Below, one piece after another: positions 1 to 12,915 of a DNA stretch of 64,000 bases; the stretch's first letter is position 1, and every line of letters begins with the position of its first letter. The stretch lies in the NCBI GenBank assembly GCA_014706295.1, contig JACSVZ010000004.1, positions 13,030,484 through 13,094,483 of the forward strand, in the 5' to 3' direction. The position numbers and the translations under genes are program-made. The notes beneath the pieces are model-generated. The model was not told the origin of the DNA. It worked only from the letters and a program-made list of their open reading frames with translations, and searched no databases. This stretch comes from Lycocorax pyrrhopterus obiensis. Taxonomy: Eukaryota; Chordata; Aves; Passeriformes; Paradisaeidae.

Positions 1-3000
1 GGAGCCCTCCAAGAGGCAAGATCTGGAAACAGCTGGAATAAAGATGTGCAGGAAGGATGAGGGGTTAGGAAAAGAAAATCCAAGGAGAAAAAGGAGGAGC
101 TTAAGAGCCCAGAGGCAGAAGCAGCAGTAGCCTAGAGCAGAGATTTTCTTAGTGTGATGGAGAACAGGAAAATAAGAACTGATTAACTTCTAGTTATAAC
201 GTCATTTTAATCTATGAAAAAGCCTCCTGGTGGTATCAGTATGAGAGCCAGGGATAACTGAGGAGATTATAATGAAACACCAAAGCCTGCTTTCTTTTCT
301 CCTCAGCTCTGCTCTATCACCTTCCTTATCCATCCCCATTTTCCCTGCCTAGACCTGTCCAGCTCCTACAGGAGTTAACAGGAGCTTTGCCATCAACTCC
401 AGGAGGAGCACAGTTGTGAATTATTGTAAATTGAGGCCAGCCTTGGCGACAGGCTCACAGAAGGGCCAGTTCCACATCAGGAAGCAGGGGTTGTTTCCCT
501 GACAGTGTTAATGCACTGTGGAGCAATAAAACTACTGGTTTCTGGCGTATTATGGAGCAACACGACAAAAAATTGCAGAATCCACAGTATTATCCTGCCC
601 ACAGTTTTCTCCTGACCCTAATTACAGTTCTGTTGCTGAAGCTATATAATTTGTTTTTCAACAGCACACTAAAAAGGCAGGAGCTCAGCAGTTCCCAGAG
701 CGATTGCATAGTTTGCTGGACAAATGTGTTTTGCTTCTGGTCAGGACTTAGGTGACTAATTAATTAAGAAATTAGATGTCCAAACATGTCTCCAATTGGT
801 CTACAGAACAAGAACAGTTAGTTAGGGCTGGCATGCCTGTATGCCACCCCAAACTTTTGAAGTTGATGGTAGCTCTTTTCTCTAATGGCAGGTGGTAGAT
901 CCAGTGGAGGGCACAGTGTTCTCGCACTTTCATTCCAAGTGCAATTTTCATATCTTCAGAGATAACGAAAGGCCTAAGCACCACTGGTGTGGTGGCACTT
1001 GGCCCTCGTGCATATGGCAACAAAAATATCTGCTAGAAAAGGAAGATGTCATTTTACTCACCTTGTGTATTCTTGTTTGGACCTTAAGGCATTTTGCCTT
1101 TCTCTTATTTCCATACATGTGTATTTTTGTTTATTTTGCCATTGAAGCCCCTAATCTTTTTTTGTCTAATTGCTGTTGACATACAATTGTTGTACACCAC
1201 GAGCTGACTCTGCCAGATGAGCACTGCTGTGGTAAAATCACAAGCTGGCACCCTCAGCTAACCTGTCCTTCTGAAGGAGGTTTCCTCCTGATGCAGCAGG
1301 AAGTCTTTGCTTCCACCCCTGCAGAGACATGAGTGCAAACCCAGTCAAAAATCCAGCTGAGGTGAATGTAAGCAGACAACCAGGCGTTCCATGAGGAAAC
1401 TGAGGAGTGACACACTCTTTACACCCAAGGTTCCCTGGGTGACAATAACCTCCAGCAAAGCAGCAGGTGGGAAGCCAAGGCAGCCACTCCTGTAGCTGCT
1501 GCAGCAAAATTCACCACAGCTCATCTCTCAACATGGAGTAATGCTCTTGGCAGTTGTGGGAATCAAGCTTCCTCTGACTAAAGTCAAAAGTAGCAAGGGA
1601 CATGATTTTAGATTGTTACTGATTTTGTTTCTTTTTCAAAGGCAGCAAGATTAAAATTTGAATTCTAATTATCTGCCTCTTTTTTTTTTTTAAGTCACAG
1701 CAGCTAACTAATTCCCATCAGTGCTTTCCCTAAGACCAGAAGCAAAGCTGCCACTAAAATATATGTTTTCAATTCCAAGCCAGTCATATAAGTACAAAGA
1801 TGAATCAGTTCCATGGTGCTTTCATTCTGTGTTTAATAGTAAAATAAAAGCAAAAATTACGAATGAAATCCTAAATCCTGCAGGGTGTTGAAAGTTGCAG
1901 ACTGTTGTCTGAGCTTGCACTCTGACCCCAGCTTATGTTTATCTGCTAATGCACAGTAAGCACACGTGATATTATAGAGCAAATAAAACACACAATTAAG
2001 CCAATACATTCAGGCAGATAAAACTAATGAAAGCTTTGGCTCTTCCCAAAAATAATGTGCTCGGTAGAAGACAATCTCTTGAAGCATGTGGAATGTCTTA
2101 ACATAATACATTTCCATGCTTAGATTTTCAAAACTGCAAAATACAGACATTTATAGGTACGTGTCTCAAATTTAAAATAATCTTTTTGGAAGGAGCAGAC
2201 AGTATCTTTTTCTGACACACTGAAGGGGAATAATGTTCATTGTCTATGCATTTGCTCAAGCAGTGGAATTTTACATGGCTAAACTTCACTTCATCAGATG
2301 TGTATCAGTTTAAATTAGCACAAAATCCAACTCAATGTTCATTTTTAGATCACAGTCTTCAGAGGAGCTGATTTATCAGGGTGCCTAAATCCAGATGCAC
2401 TACAAATAAGCCAGGAAAAACAAATAAGCCTCTTGGCATAAAACAAATGAGCCAGAGGGGGGGAAAGAAATGAGAAAAAAGGAACAGCTTAGGGAAAGTA
2501 AGAAAAAAACCTGCCAGTGGGAAGAATGCACAGTTTCAGATTCCAGACAATACCCCACTTGGATTTCCTCATGTTCCACCTTGCCTCCAGCCCTTCCTTT
2601 TTTATTTTTACTCTTTTTCCTTTTTTTACCATTGCCTTCTGGACCACCTGCCCTACTCGCATCCATCAGCTCTCCGGTTTTGCATTTGCATTCCTTTTTA
2701 AACCACGTCTCTTTAACAAACCTTATAAACTATGTAGAGTGCCTGAATGAGAACAGTTTGGAAGGACCAAGAAGCTTTGGGCATGGTCTGAGCAATGGTA
2801 GCTGCCTGGGTATGCTTTGAGCTCCCAGCAAATACAATCACCCCAAGAATAGGACCTTAAAATGAAAGGTAGTTAATAGCAGAGCCTTACCATCCTTCTG
2901 TCAAGTATATTGGTTTGCTGATTCTGGAGCTGTGAAGACTTTGTAGAAGAGGAAAATTTGTAAAAGAGGAAAAAGAGAAGGAAAAATGAAATGTTTGTAT

Positions 3001-6000
3001 CTCGACCAGTCCTGTCGAGAACAGTGGCCAGGTGTTAAAATAACTACCCTTTAAAAAATTGGGGATTAAAGGTAAAATACTTCTGGCCAGAGACCAGGTC
3101 TCCTTAGCTGGGGAGCAGCCCAACAGAGAGAAATCCTCCTTCCTGCACAAACTTTCCATTAATGGTGGCTAATTAACCTGGTGATTGGTTAAAAATTTAA
3201 CATATTTGTCAGGTCTGACTCAGTTCTTATTCATCACTATTTAAGAACACAGCAGTGTCTCATTTCCATCCATGTTCATGTAGTCTGGCTTGTGTAGAGA
3301 GGTAAATGAACTCAGAGAAGTTAGAGCTCTTAGATCATGCAGAAGAAACAGCTTTATCAGGTAGCCCTGAGTGTAAGGCAGTCAGTGCCACATGTATTAC
3401 CATTATACCCTGTTCTTCATTTTGCTCCTTTTGTTTCCGATCAGACTCCCTAGAGGCCTTAGTTTGTATTCATTCACTCTCTCAAACGTCTTCCCAGATG
3501 CTCAAATCCCACTTCTGTTATTGCAGTTTCTTTTAAATTTGTCTGGATCCCTTGTGCAGAGTCAGGACTTTACTGTTCCTTAGCTCAGCATTCTCCTGGC
3601 TGGACTCCAGCTCAGGTAATTATATCCAGGGCTCTCTCAGACTTCTCTCTCTAGCTGCCTTTGGAGAAGTTATTCTTCCTTTTCTTTTCCAAGCTGCTTT
3701 ATAACACTGCAGATCCTGGGAACTGATGGGATGTGTATTTTGGAGAGGCCGTGCATTATGCATTAGGGGTGAACCAACACCTTCCGCAGCGGGACTGAAA
3801 GTACTGACACAGCTTCCTTTCTTTCGCATTTCGACGCTATTTTAAGTGGGCAGTTGTCACACCAAGCACAAGCTGAAGGACAAAAATTTGGTCCAGATGA
3901 ATCTGTTGATGCCATTTGAATGTGGAGACTTCGCCCTCTAATTTCCTATTCTGAATCTAGCCCGGATTTGTTCAATAGCTGTTCAGTGGCTTATGTCACT
4001 TGAGTCGGTTGTCACAAGATGCTCACAAAAATAGATTCCTCACTTATTGGGAGAAATATCAATACAGAGGTTAAAGAGAGAACAAGTACTGCTAGAGGTA
4101 ATGCTGCTAAATCAACCAGGAGGCAAATTACAAAGCAAAAGCAGTAGAAAACTTAATTTTGCAATGCCTCTGTTCAATCTGCTTGTTAACCAGCAGTTCT
4201 CTCTTATATTTATCCAGTGCTAGGCCAAAGACAGTTCAGGGTATCCTTTCCAAAGAAAAGGATTCATATAGAATCAGCAGGAGTCTAAAACATGTAAGAG
4301 AGAAAAAGTATTTTCCTTCTTAACTAAGAAGCATGAGCCATAAAGTTAGACAAATTTCAGAAAGAAAAAGAGATACATAGTAAAAAAAAGATAAAGAACA
4401 GTAATTGATCTGCTTACTGGACACTGCTCATTTCCTGCAGGACATGGGCATGAGAACTGGCTGCAAGCACTTGTGCAAGCTCATGTAACTGCTCACTGCA
4501 GTGCAGTTCTTCCAAGGCAAAGAAAAGGACCTTCACACATCAAACAAGTAAATTCTGATCAATTTTCACTCCCTCACCTTGGAGGAATTTGAGCTGTTGC
4601 TATCAGCAAAAGTTTAAGCTGTTCCCTAGTCTGGGCAGAACTGCTGCACTCAGAAAAATCTTGGGAAGACAAATGATTCAGGAGAGGTCAATCTGTGCTC
4701 ACAAGAAGCTTAAGAAATGCTCTCCTAATCTAAACTTGAAGGTTTTACTTTCACCATGGGCCGTCTCTCAGGGAAGGATCATCAGAGAGCAGCCTCATCT
4801 ACTTGGCCTCACTTGGAATGGAGGCTGGACCAAATTACCTCCAGGGGACCCTTCATGCCCATTCTGCACCCACAGGGAAATCCTTCATACCACGGAAATT
4901 CCTACCAAGGAAAACAATAAAAGAAACATCTATCTGATGCAAAAGTAATATAGACTATATTCAATATTTTTTTGTTTTCTTTTCCCCTCCAATCTACAAG
5001 TTTTAAAAGCTGCCAGGTGCAGCTCAGCTTTCATGTTAAAAAACCCCATTTATATCCAGTGAGGCCATGACTGAACTTGGATCACTTGCTGAATTAGGTT
5101 CTCCAGAGTAGTCACAACCATCACAGTCTTCACGTGGTTGTGTCCAGCCAGCTGAGATGGTTTCTGCACTTGTCCCAGAAGTGAACAGAGGGGAAGGGAA
5201 GGAACAGGGGTCTGTGGAAGTGTACATCTGGAAGTTCAACTTGACCTGGCTGCAGAGTTAAGTTAGCACAGCCCCTGTGCCGTTTTGATGACAGGACTTG
5301 GCCAGTGCAAAAATAGCTGGCACCAGGTTCACCTTCCTCCCCCTCTGCTAAACAGCCCTTTCATGCAAAAAGAAATTGACCCCACTGTACTCAGTAACAT
5401 TTTTATCCTCCCTCCCCTGCAGTTCAGGGGTACGTGAGCAGTCATAAATCCATATTTAAAGTGCTGTTGACTGCTTTAGAACTTGGGCAGTAAAGGAAAT
5501 AAAGTAAGCACGTAAGCATGTAGCCCTTGCACTGTTAAACATGGCATCTACTGCTGGGGATAACTAAAAGCATGGTTGACTAAGGAACTAAATAAAACTG
5601 TAAGGCACTACTGTATGATTTATATCACATGGGTTTTTCTGTAATTTTTGTAAGTGGAAACCAGGATTGGGTGCAGGACATGTTTGCACAAGACAACAGG
5701 AACAAACGTATTTTAGGATTCTTACTGCAATCAAAGCACTGGGGACAAGGAAAGAGTGAAAGTATACAAACATACCTGAGCATTGGAATTTTTATGAAGG
5801 AGAAATATTCACTCTATAATGGTATCCATGTGGAATGGATGTGGTTGGCTTACATTATACCAGATGATTGATGATGATGCAACATAAATAGGTAATGAGC
5901 AATGTAACCTGTATTATTTCATGCTTGTTTATTTTCAAGAGGTGATACAAGAATAAAGCAAATTCTACAGCTTCATAAATTTCAGCATCTGTTTCTTTTT

Positions 6001-8487
6001 TCTGTTTGAAAACTTTAAACATCAAGCAGGTTTTGGGACCTGCAAGCAGGCAAGTAAAAATTGCTTCCTCATATCCAACTCAGGATTTTCTTATTAGTCA
6101 TTATGAGTTAAGATGTCTAATGTAAGAATAGCAACAGTTTCATCTTCCACAGAACCCAAATGTTTCAAGTACATTGCTAATATTACCAGGTGAATTTGCA
6201 TTGAACAGCCATATGCATTTTATCAAAGAGAAGCAGAGGCACTGCTTCTCTTCATGGAAGTTATGGATCAAATTTTCAAGAGCACTGCCAGTCTTATTTG
6301 CTGCAGGGTCTTTACACACAGGGCAAGCTCACCATGGTATAATTCTCACCTTATTTTAGTCATTTAGTAAAAGAGCCTCAGACTGCTCCCATACATTTCT
6401 GCAAATGCAGTGACAATCTCCTGCTCTCAAAATTCATTAGGACAGTTATGTATTTTCCTAAAGAAAATGCTGTCAGAGAAACAAAATGAATGCTTGAAGT
6501 GCTGCTTTACCAGAAAGCCTTTTCGGCTGCATGATTGCAAACATTCATAGATGAGTGAAACTGTTTTGAGTCAAACTTAAAAAAGAATGTGGAAATAACC
6601 ATTAGCAAGCCAGAGGTGCCTGTGAAGATCGTAGAGGATGTACAGAGCGATATTAAGAAAGTGCTGCGATTCAGCTGGGAAAGATCAAAGAGAGCCAGAT
6701 AACAGCCAGGGGACATCAGAGTACCATGAAAGTTGCTGAGGATGTAGGAAAAGCCTGTGTAGTGCTGTGGGACATAAGGGAAGCTGAATAAGATATGTAT
6801 GTCAAGAAACATCCCAGGGTGGTACAGAAAACCAGAGGACACATCATCATGGCAGAGTTGTCTGAGAAGGCCTCACAGTGGTGTGAGATGCAAGCCTCAG
6901 GAAGGCGAGGAAAACCAGAGAAGGTTGAGAATTGCTGGGGACACACAAAACAGTCAGCTAACACGAGGGAATGTTACTGAATGCAATCACATCAAGAAGG
7001 GCTACAGCTGCTGGGTAGAGCTACAAGGATGTTTGAAATAACAAAGTCAGAATGTCCATATTTTATGGGGAATAACACAGGATGCTGGACATCAGGGACC
7101 AGTAAAGGTAAATGAAGAAGCAATTAGAAATATGCCAAGGAAAAACACATCATCTCATGAAACAGGAAAAAAAAAATCATTGCTAGAGAGCATAAGGGAG
7201 AATCTGGAAAATGCTTTCAGCAAAAAACTCCCCAGCCTTAGGAACCTTCTTGGAGCAGCTGCTGAGCCTGAAGAAGGCTATAGCAAGTTAGGGAATGAGA
7301 GAGCAACCGTAAGGTGCCAGAAACAGTGAAGCAGATTGTGAGCTGAATGACAAATGTGTAAGCTGCTGGTTGCTATAAGGGGCCACAGTGTCAGGAAATG
7401 TTGGAGCCTGCTGCACTGCTTCTGGAGGCAGCTAGGAAGAATGCAAGTTGAAAGAACACTGTATAGGTTGAATAGCATCAAGAAACATCAGAGAAGACCA
7501 TTAATACCTTTAAGCCTGTTCAGCAGAGGGATCTACACTAAGGCAGTGAATTATTAGAGTGGCTAGCTAAGCAGCCACATAGAAACCAAGGCAAGGCTGT
7601 GATCTCCCAAGTGCCCAAGATACCAGGAAAAAGCTCGAGAAAGAATGCAGATTGCCAGGGGGACTGAAGAATCCTGCATATAAACTAGGGACAACTGAAA
7701 GCTGTGAGATCCGTCAGGAAGCACAGGGTAAGGTCACAGACTGAAACAACTCAGATGTCTGGTTTCACCGTTTGACTAATAGAAGAAAGATGTGACCCAA
7801 GATAATCCTGCCTGCTTCTCTTTTGGAGAGCAGAACAGAACCCCTTTCAGTACTGTCTTATACTTCCTGCTGAACAGCCATACAAGGCCATGTATGGAAA
7901 ATAGCTATCTATCCTATGTCATTGTATGTGTTTAAACTGGGCCTTGGAAACCACACAAGACCAGGAGAGGAAAATAATCTCTTTGGGACAAGGGAAACTC
8001 TTAAAGGACTAAGTTGTGCTTAGGTCTATGTGCTGCTGCAGGGAGCCCTTCTGCCCTCCTCAGCACAGTTACAAGCAGGTAAATATCCCCATTCTTTATC
8101 ATGAGTTTATAAAATACTGAGAGAGAAAAAAGCAGTGCAGAAAATATGTTTTATTCATGCATTCATCTAACTCCAGAGCACTGGTCTTAAATAGAGCAAC
8201 ATGGCCAATGTATTTATAATTCACGGTGCCAACTGGCTCTGGAGCAATGCCTTGCTGGAGCCTGGGCAGAGCAAGGGCCTCAGCCCCCATCTGGCAACCC
8301 AGTTTTGCAGAGGAGACACTCTGTTTGAAACCTGCTCCTTGCTGCACATCTTCCCTGGGGAATGCCAGTCGGCACCAGGACTTGAGCAGCACAGCTCCTC
8401 CCTCCCTCTAGCACAGCTCAGCCCCAGGAGAGCCATTCTGCAGCCTGAGTGTGGACGGGGAGGTGCAAGGCGGAAGAAGACAAAGAG
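1..8487. other. Intergenic sequence, no gene recognised
   Basis: Mixed AT-rich vertebrate non-coding sequence. The open frames here are short, overlap on both strands and lack splice-site context or recognisable protein motifs. About 6480-7760 is noticeably purine-rich on the plus strand, with several overlapping short frames, but I could not match it to a gene or repeat family. In human the neighbour upstream of SRP9 is ENAH on the opposite strand; I could not identify any ENAH exon here. Confidence 0.5.
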
Positions 8488-8699
8488 TTATTTTTCATGA
8501 GATCTGCTGCGGAAGGCTGCAAACAGCCAGGTTTCCAACCTCTTTCCTTTGTTTGCCTTAGGTCTCTCAGTTTCTATATCAGGCTGTGGTTCAGCTTCCA
8601 TTAGCGCTTCCTCATCAACATCGCTAACAATGGTTTCCTCACTGAGGGTATCACTAGGATTATACTTACTGCCAGAATCCTCTGGCACAACTTCACGGT
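8488..8699 (-). CDS. Possible terminal coding exon, acidic protein of unknown identity
   Basis: On the minus strand an open frame ends in TAA at 8490-8488 and is open upstream to a stop at 8724-8722. A pyrimidine-rich tract ending in CAG at 8702-8700 would make a good 3' splice site, giving an exon of about 70 codons that runs from 8699. There is no ATG at the frame's start, as expected for an internal or last exon. The predicted peptide is rich in Asp, Glu and Ser (for example DREVVPEDSGSKYNPSD and SDVDEEALMEAEPQPD), then becomes basic (KANKGKR). Codon choice looks coding-like and the peptide is not low-complexity. I do not recognise the protein. It could be the acidic end of a domesticated transposase-type gene, a decayed pseudogene or chance. 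No partner exon was found. Confidence 0.28.
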
Positions 8700-8724
8700 C
8701 TGAGTCAGAGCAGAGAAATAATTA

Positions 8725-11700
8725 ACCCTCATGATACTTCTCTGAAGAATGAACAGAATACCTAATAAGATTTATGGGACATCAAACTGATCCTGCTCCT
8801 AAGGAGAAGAGCGTCCACTTGCTGAAGTTGTCGTCGCCACCAAGGAGTGAGGAGGCTCCTGAGTGGACACAGGAGACATCCTCACCTCACTTTAAGGCAA
8901 CCTGCATTCCCTTAATTGAGTTAGTTACCTTACATGTCCAAACAGCAAACCACTTGTTTACTGCTCTGGCCTTGGATTAGATCATGGTTTCATTGCCTAA
9001 AAAAACTATCAGAGTCAATGGATTCTTAGCTTCTGTGAAACTGGCCAGGCTGGAGGCAAGTAGGGCAAGACTATCTTACATGAAATTACCAGCATTTGAT
9101 TTGCAAATGGTCTTCAAATACTCCTGATCATATTCTTGTTATGTAAGACGAGATTTATCATTCAAATGGTCTTCAAATACTCCTGATCATATTCTTGTTA
9201 TGTAAGACGAGATTTATCATTCAACCTACAACCCCAGAACCGAAACAGAACAGTTGGAAAATTTTCCCCACATATGGAGAAGAGTCTTGCCCCACGGAAG
9301 AGAAATAAGCACCAAAATACATACAATTTTGTAGGCTTTTGCTGATTTCAACTCTAGAGACAAGAGTTTTCCTTCTCTCCAAAAAGTAATCAGTCATTTC
9401 AGTGGCAGACATTTGCAAGCAAAATTAATTAACTTTCTAGGTCCAGAAGGATCCCCTCCCAAAAGCTGGTAATTTGTCTCAGTGGGGTAGGAGAAGGATA
9501 GTACAGTCCTAGCTGGCTGGGAGGGATCTCTGGAGAAGTACATATGATACAGATTTCTGTCTGCTAAAAACCAGAAGTCTGCTAAGATCTGGAAGCCTCA
9601 AAATCCTTTCACTTCTGCTGGGAATTTAGTTCAAAGCAGCTGCATGTAAATGTTGCATAGCAAATGCTACACTGGCAAATCTTTCTCATGATTCTTGTTT
9701 TTTTAAATCAACAAGAATAAGCTATACAGAAGAGGAGCTAGCTTTAGGGCAGCCAGTTTTACCCTGTTTTAAACTAAAAGTGAAAACAACTCTAAGGAAA
9801 AAAAGAAAAGATTTGAAATATGTATGAGCAACCGCACTGCCCTGCGTCATCTCTTTGTGCTGCATAAAGGGGACACGGATTGGCTGAATCTTTTATACAG
9901 AGAGATCTGGCCAGAGATTCACCAGAAAGCATGCAGCTACCATTCCCTGTTCCTATCCCTCCCAGCCAGGAGTGGGTAAGAGGCAGGGAGACAAAGCAGG
10001 AGGATCAGCAGCAGGCTGGGGATCGCCTGAAGGCTCGTCATCTTTCTCCAGGCCCTAAAACAGTGAGCAGTATTTCCTCCTCATTCACATCCCTTGCATA
10101 AGTGTTTCTGGTATCTGTGCGACCTACCTCTCAACTTCTAAATCTAAATGAAACGGGAATGTTGTCAGTAATTCCTGAAGGAGGAAGATCACTTCAACCT
10201 TTGACTTACTTACTACTCATTAAAAAAAAAATGAGATCAGTTAAAGTTGTTAATGGAGAGAGAAAAACACCTCAGCACGAATGCAACGGTTAGGGCACAT
10301 TTCAAATCTTGTTAGTAGTTATCCCTTCAACATAAAGTCACAACCATGGCGTGGAATTTATGCAGATATTCTCCCTGCCCCCACTCCAAACCACCACCTG
10401 GATGTCCTTCCATATTTTTAATGTAATCCAATTCTTAGGAAAACACTAACCTTAGAGATTTGAGGTTAAAATTCCTCTGCAGACCCAAGCTGACTAAAGA
10501 GCCAGGTAAATACCTGCAACCTCCATGACAAGGGTCTTAACAGCAGCACTATGTTGGAAGTAAGCATGCCCTTCCCGGCACTGATCCTGGCTCTTATGTA
10601 TGTTTTATCTGGGCCTGTGAGCCCAGTACTACACAAGGTCTGGATCAGATGCTCTTAGAGGAAGCTGCCATACTACAGACATCCAAGGAATGTGGGTGCT
10701 TGCAGTTGTTCCAGGAACTGGCAACACAAATGTCGAGCATCCACTTTGACACTAATTTGACCTTAATTCAGACCTCTACCCTCACCAACGCTTGACCAAG
10801 GACAAAGACTCGAACAGGGGAGCTTGAGGAGCTTGCAGGGTCTTTATTCTGCTGTGCATTCTTGGCCACAGCTGCTCAGCACAAAGTTCTTCTCCTGTAG
10901 CTACGGGAAGGGGTATATGGGGAAACAGCTGCTCCGTGGCAGCTCCCCGAGCTGTGCCAGTCGAGCTGCCCAGTGGGCCCATGTGCTGGAGTCCTCCTCT
11001 GCCTGCAGCCCAGGGGATGGGAGAAGCTGCTGATTCAGATCCACTCCCCCTGCTCAGCCCGTCCTACTTCTTGTGGAAATTACCACCTCTTGAGATCTGC
11101 CTGCAGAGTAGGCTCGTGTGGACACCCCCTCAGCTACTTCGGTCAACCTGGGCCAGACTTAAATGGATCAAGTAGGAGGTTTTTGCTAGCCCAGTTTGTT
11201 TGAAGTGGATTGAGGCGTACTTACACATGCCTTTCTGCAAACACATCATGAGGGGGCATTAATTCCTGGCAAAAGGCAATGACAAGTAGCTGGGACTACC
11301 AGCTCTTGTACTGACACAGCTAAATCAAGAGTCCACTCAAATGAGGCTGTGCGGATTCAGGAACAGGCATGAATTTTCTTTGCAAACAGTGAAAGTTACT
11401 GTTTCCCACCAGCTGCAGGTTGCTGCTCTCACAACAGCGCAGGGGGAAGGGGAAGCCTATTACTCTCACTTGAGCAAGAAGCTGGCAGGGTTCACCTGCC
11501 AGGAAAGTTCAAGTCTTAGCATTACAGCAGACTGGGAACTGCTCTGTCTCCCTTTCTGTAGGCTGAACTGAGGAGGAGGCAGCAATTTCCATCTGATCCA
11601 GGCTCAGACATGTAGTTTAGAATTAGAAGTCAACTTAAGTCAAAAATTCGGAAAGCCCTTCCAACCCAACTGCAGTTACACAGCTCCAGAGGACTTGGGA

Positions 11701-12850
11701 AGGTATCACTGCAAGCATCTAATCTCACTTGCCTTTTCTGGTGCTTTGTACTCCTCAATTACGTCAGCCACAGCAGCATGAACAGCACAGGTAAACCAGC
11801 CTTAAGTCATGCCTATCAAATAAAAAGCTTTGCTGCTTAAAGATTAATGTAATAAATCAATGTGCTTGCAGCGTGTGCCAGCAGATGATCTAAGCCCATC
11901 TTAAGCAGGCTCAGAAACTTCACGTAATGGTGATACAAAATCTATGAGCAGTTAATGCTATGAGTGTCTGTCTGCTACCAGAGTGCTTCAAATGCTGGTT
12001 CATGAGCTGGCTACCAGATGTGCTCCTCTTCTCCCTGAAGGCCATCACGAGGACTGCTATTTCATTCTCAAATCTCAGCAGCCAGCGTGGTGACAGCAGA
12101 GAGGCTGCTCTCTAACATATGTCTCCTGCATGACAGCACATTCATTTGAATACCTTGTTATGCTGAAGGAACTAAAGTGACCACTTAACAGGAAGGGATG
12201 AATCTTTCCAGCTATCAAAACTAAGCAGCTTAACAAGAACACTGTCAGAACAGCATCCAAAAATGAAAGGGCAGTTTCTATTAAGGATGGAACAGGGCCA
12301 TAGGCAGGGATGACTCTCTCGCCAGAGTAATGGCTATTGCCATCCACATACATGTACTCCCTACCAAAGAAAGATTTGACCATATTAAATGACATTGACT
12401 TTTCTGATGGTTAAAGCAAACTAGGAAACAATGCTGCCTTGGGCAAGGTCATTGCTCAAATGTCTGGCAGGTGTAGATCTCGGTGTGCCCTGATCAGGGA
12501 CAGTGTTCGGAGTGTGCTCCTTTCACAGGAGCAGAGGCACTGGGGAAAAGGAATGAGCATGGCAACAGGCATCCAGGTCTCACCCTGCCCTGAAGCTATG
12601 ACTCGGCCGTGACAGGCACCAGGACAGGGCCCTGGAATCCTGCTGCCCACATACAGCCTTAACTGTCATGATCTGTCTTTTAACAACAAAGTGTCACCAA
12701 TATTTAATCATCCTGTCAGGACAGTATGAGCCTGAATCACTCTGTAAGATGCTTGTGTGCAAAAGAATAGGAAATTATCATTGATGTAATTAACTGCGTA
12801 TGGCTCAACCTGGCGAAACCTTCAGCCAAGCTGTGTAAAACATAAAACCC
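8725..12850. other. Intergenic sequence, no gene recognised
   Basis: Non-coding sequence without a supported gene. The only structured item is the 59-bp tandem duplication at 9104-9221. The short open frames (for example 9880-10101 and 10824-11203) overlap each other in different frames and show no protein family features. Confidence 0.45.
9104..9221. repeat. Perfect 59-bp tandem duplication (2 copies)
   Basis: The 59 bases at 9104-9162 are repeated without a mismatch at 9163-9221; both copies begin CAAATGGTCTTC. Flanks are single-copy and the three bases after copy 2 (CAA) again match the unit start. The lack of any difference suggests a very recent event, or an assembly duplication. Confidence 0.95.
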
Positions 12851-12915
12851 CTAGAAAGGAGCCGCGCGCTTTGTGCTCCTTCGGGAGCTGTGGAGTGAAA
12901 CCTGTGGCTCACTCT
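12851..12915 (+). other. Small GC-rich hairpin element in AT-rich surroundings
   Basis: GCTCC (12875-12879), loop TTCG (12880-12883) and GGAGC (12884-12888) form a hairpin with the very stable cUUCGg tetraloop. An outer pairing GAGCC (12859-12863) with GGCTC (12906-12910) encloses it, and GGAGC at 12858-12862 can compete for the same GCTCC. A TAAAAC-type AT-rich stretch lies just upstream. This could be the R region of a decayed LTR or a small structured RNA. I could not assign a family or boundaries. Confidence 0.25.

Noticed and set aside
6480..7760. Cluster of short frames on both strands in a purine-rich stretch
   Set aside because: Frames overlap, lack family motifs and splice sites, and use non-ATG starts; no gene or repeat family recognised.
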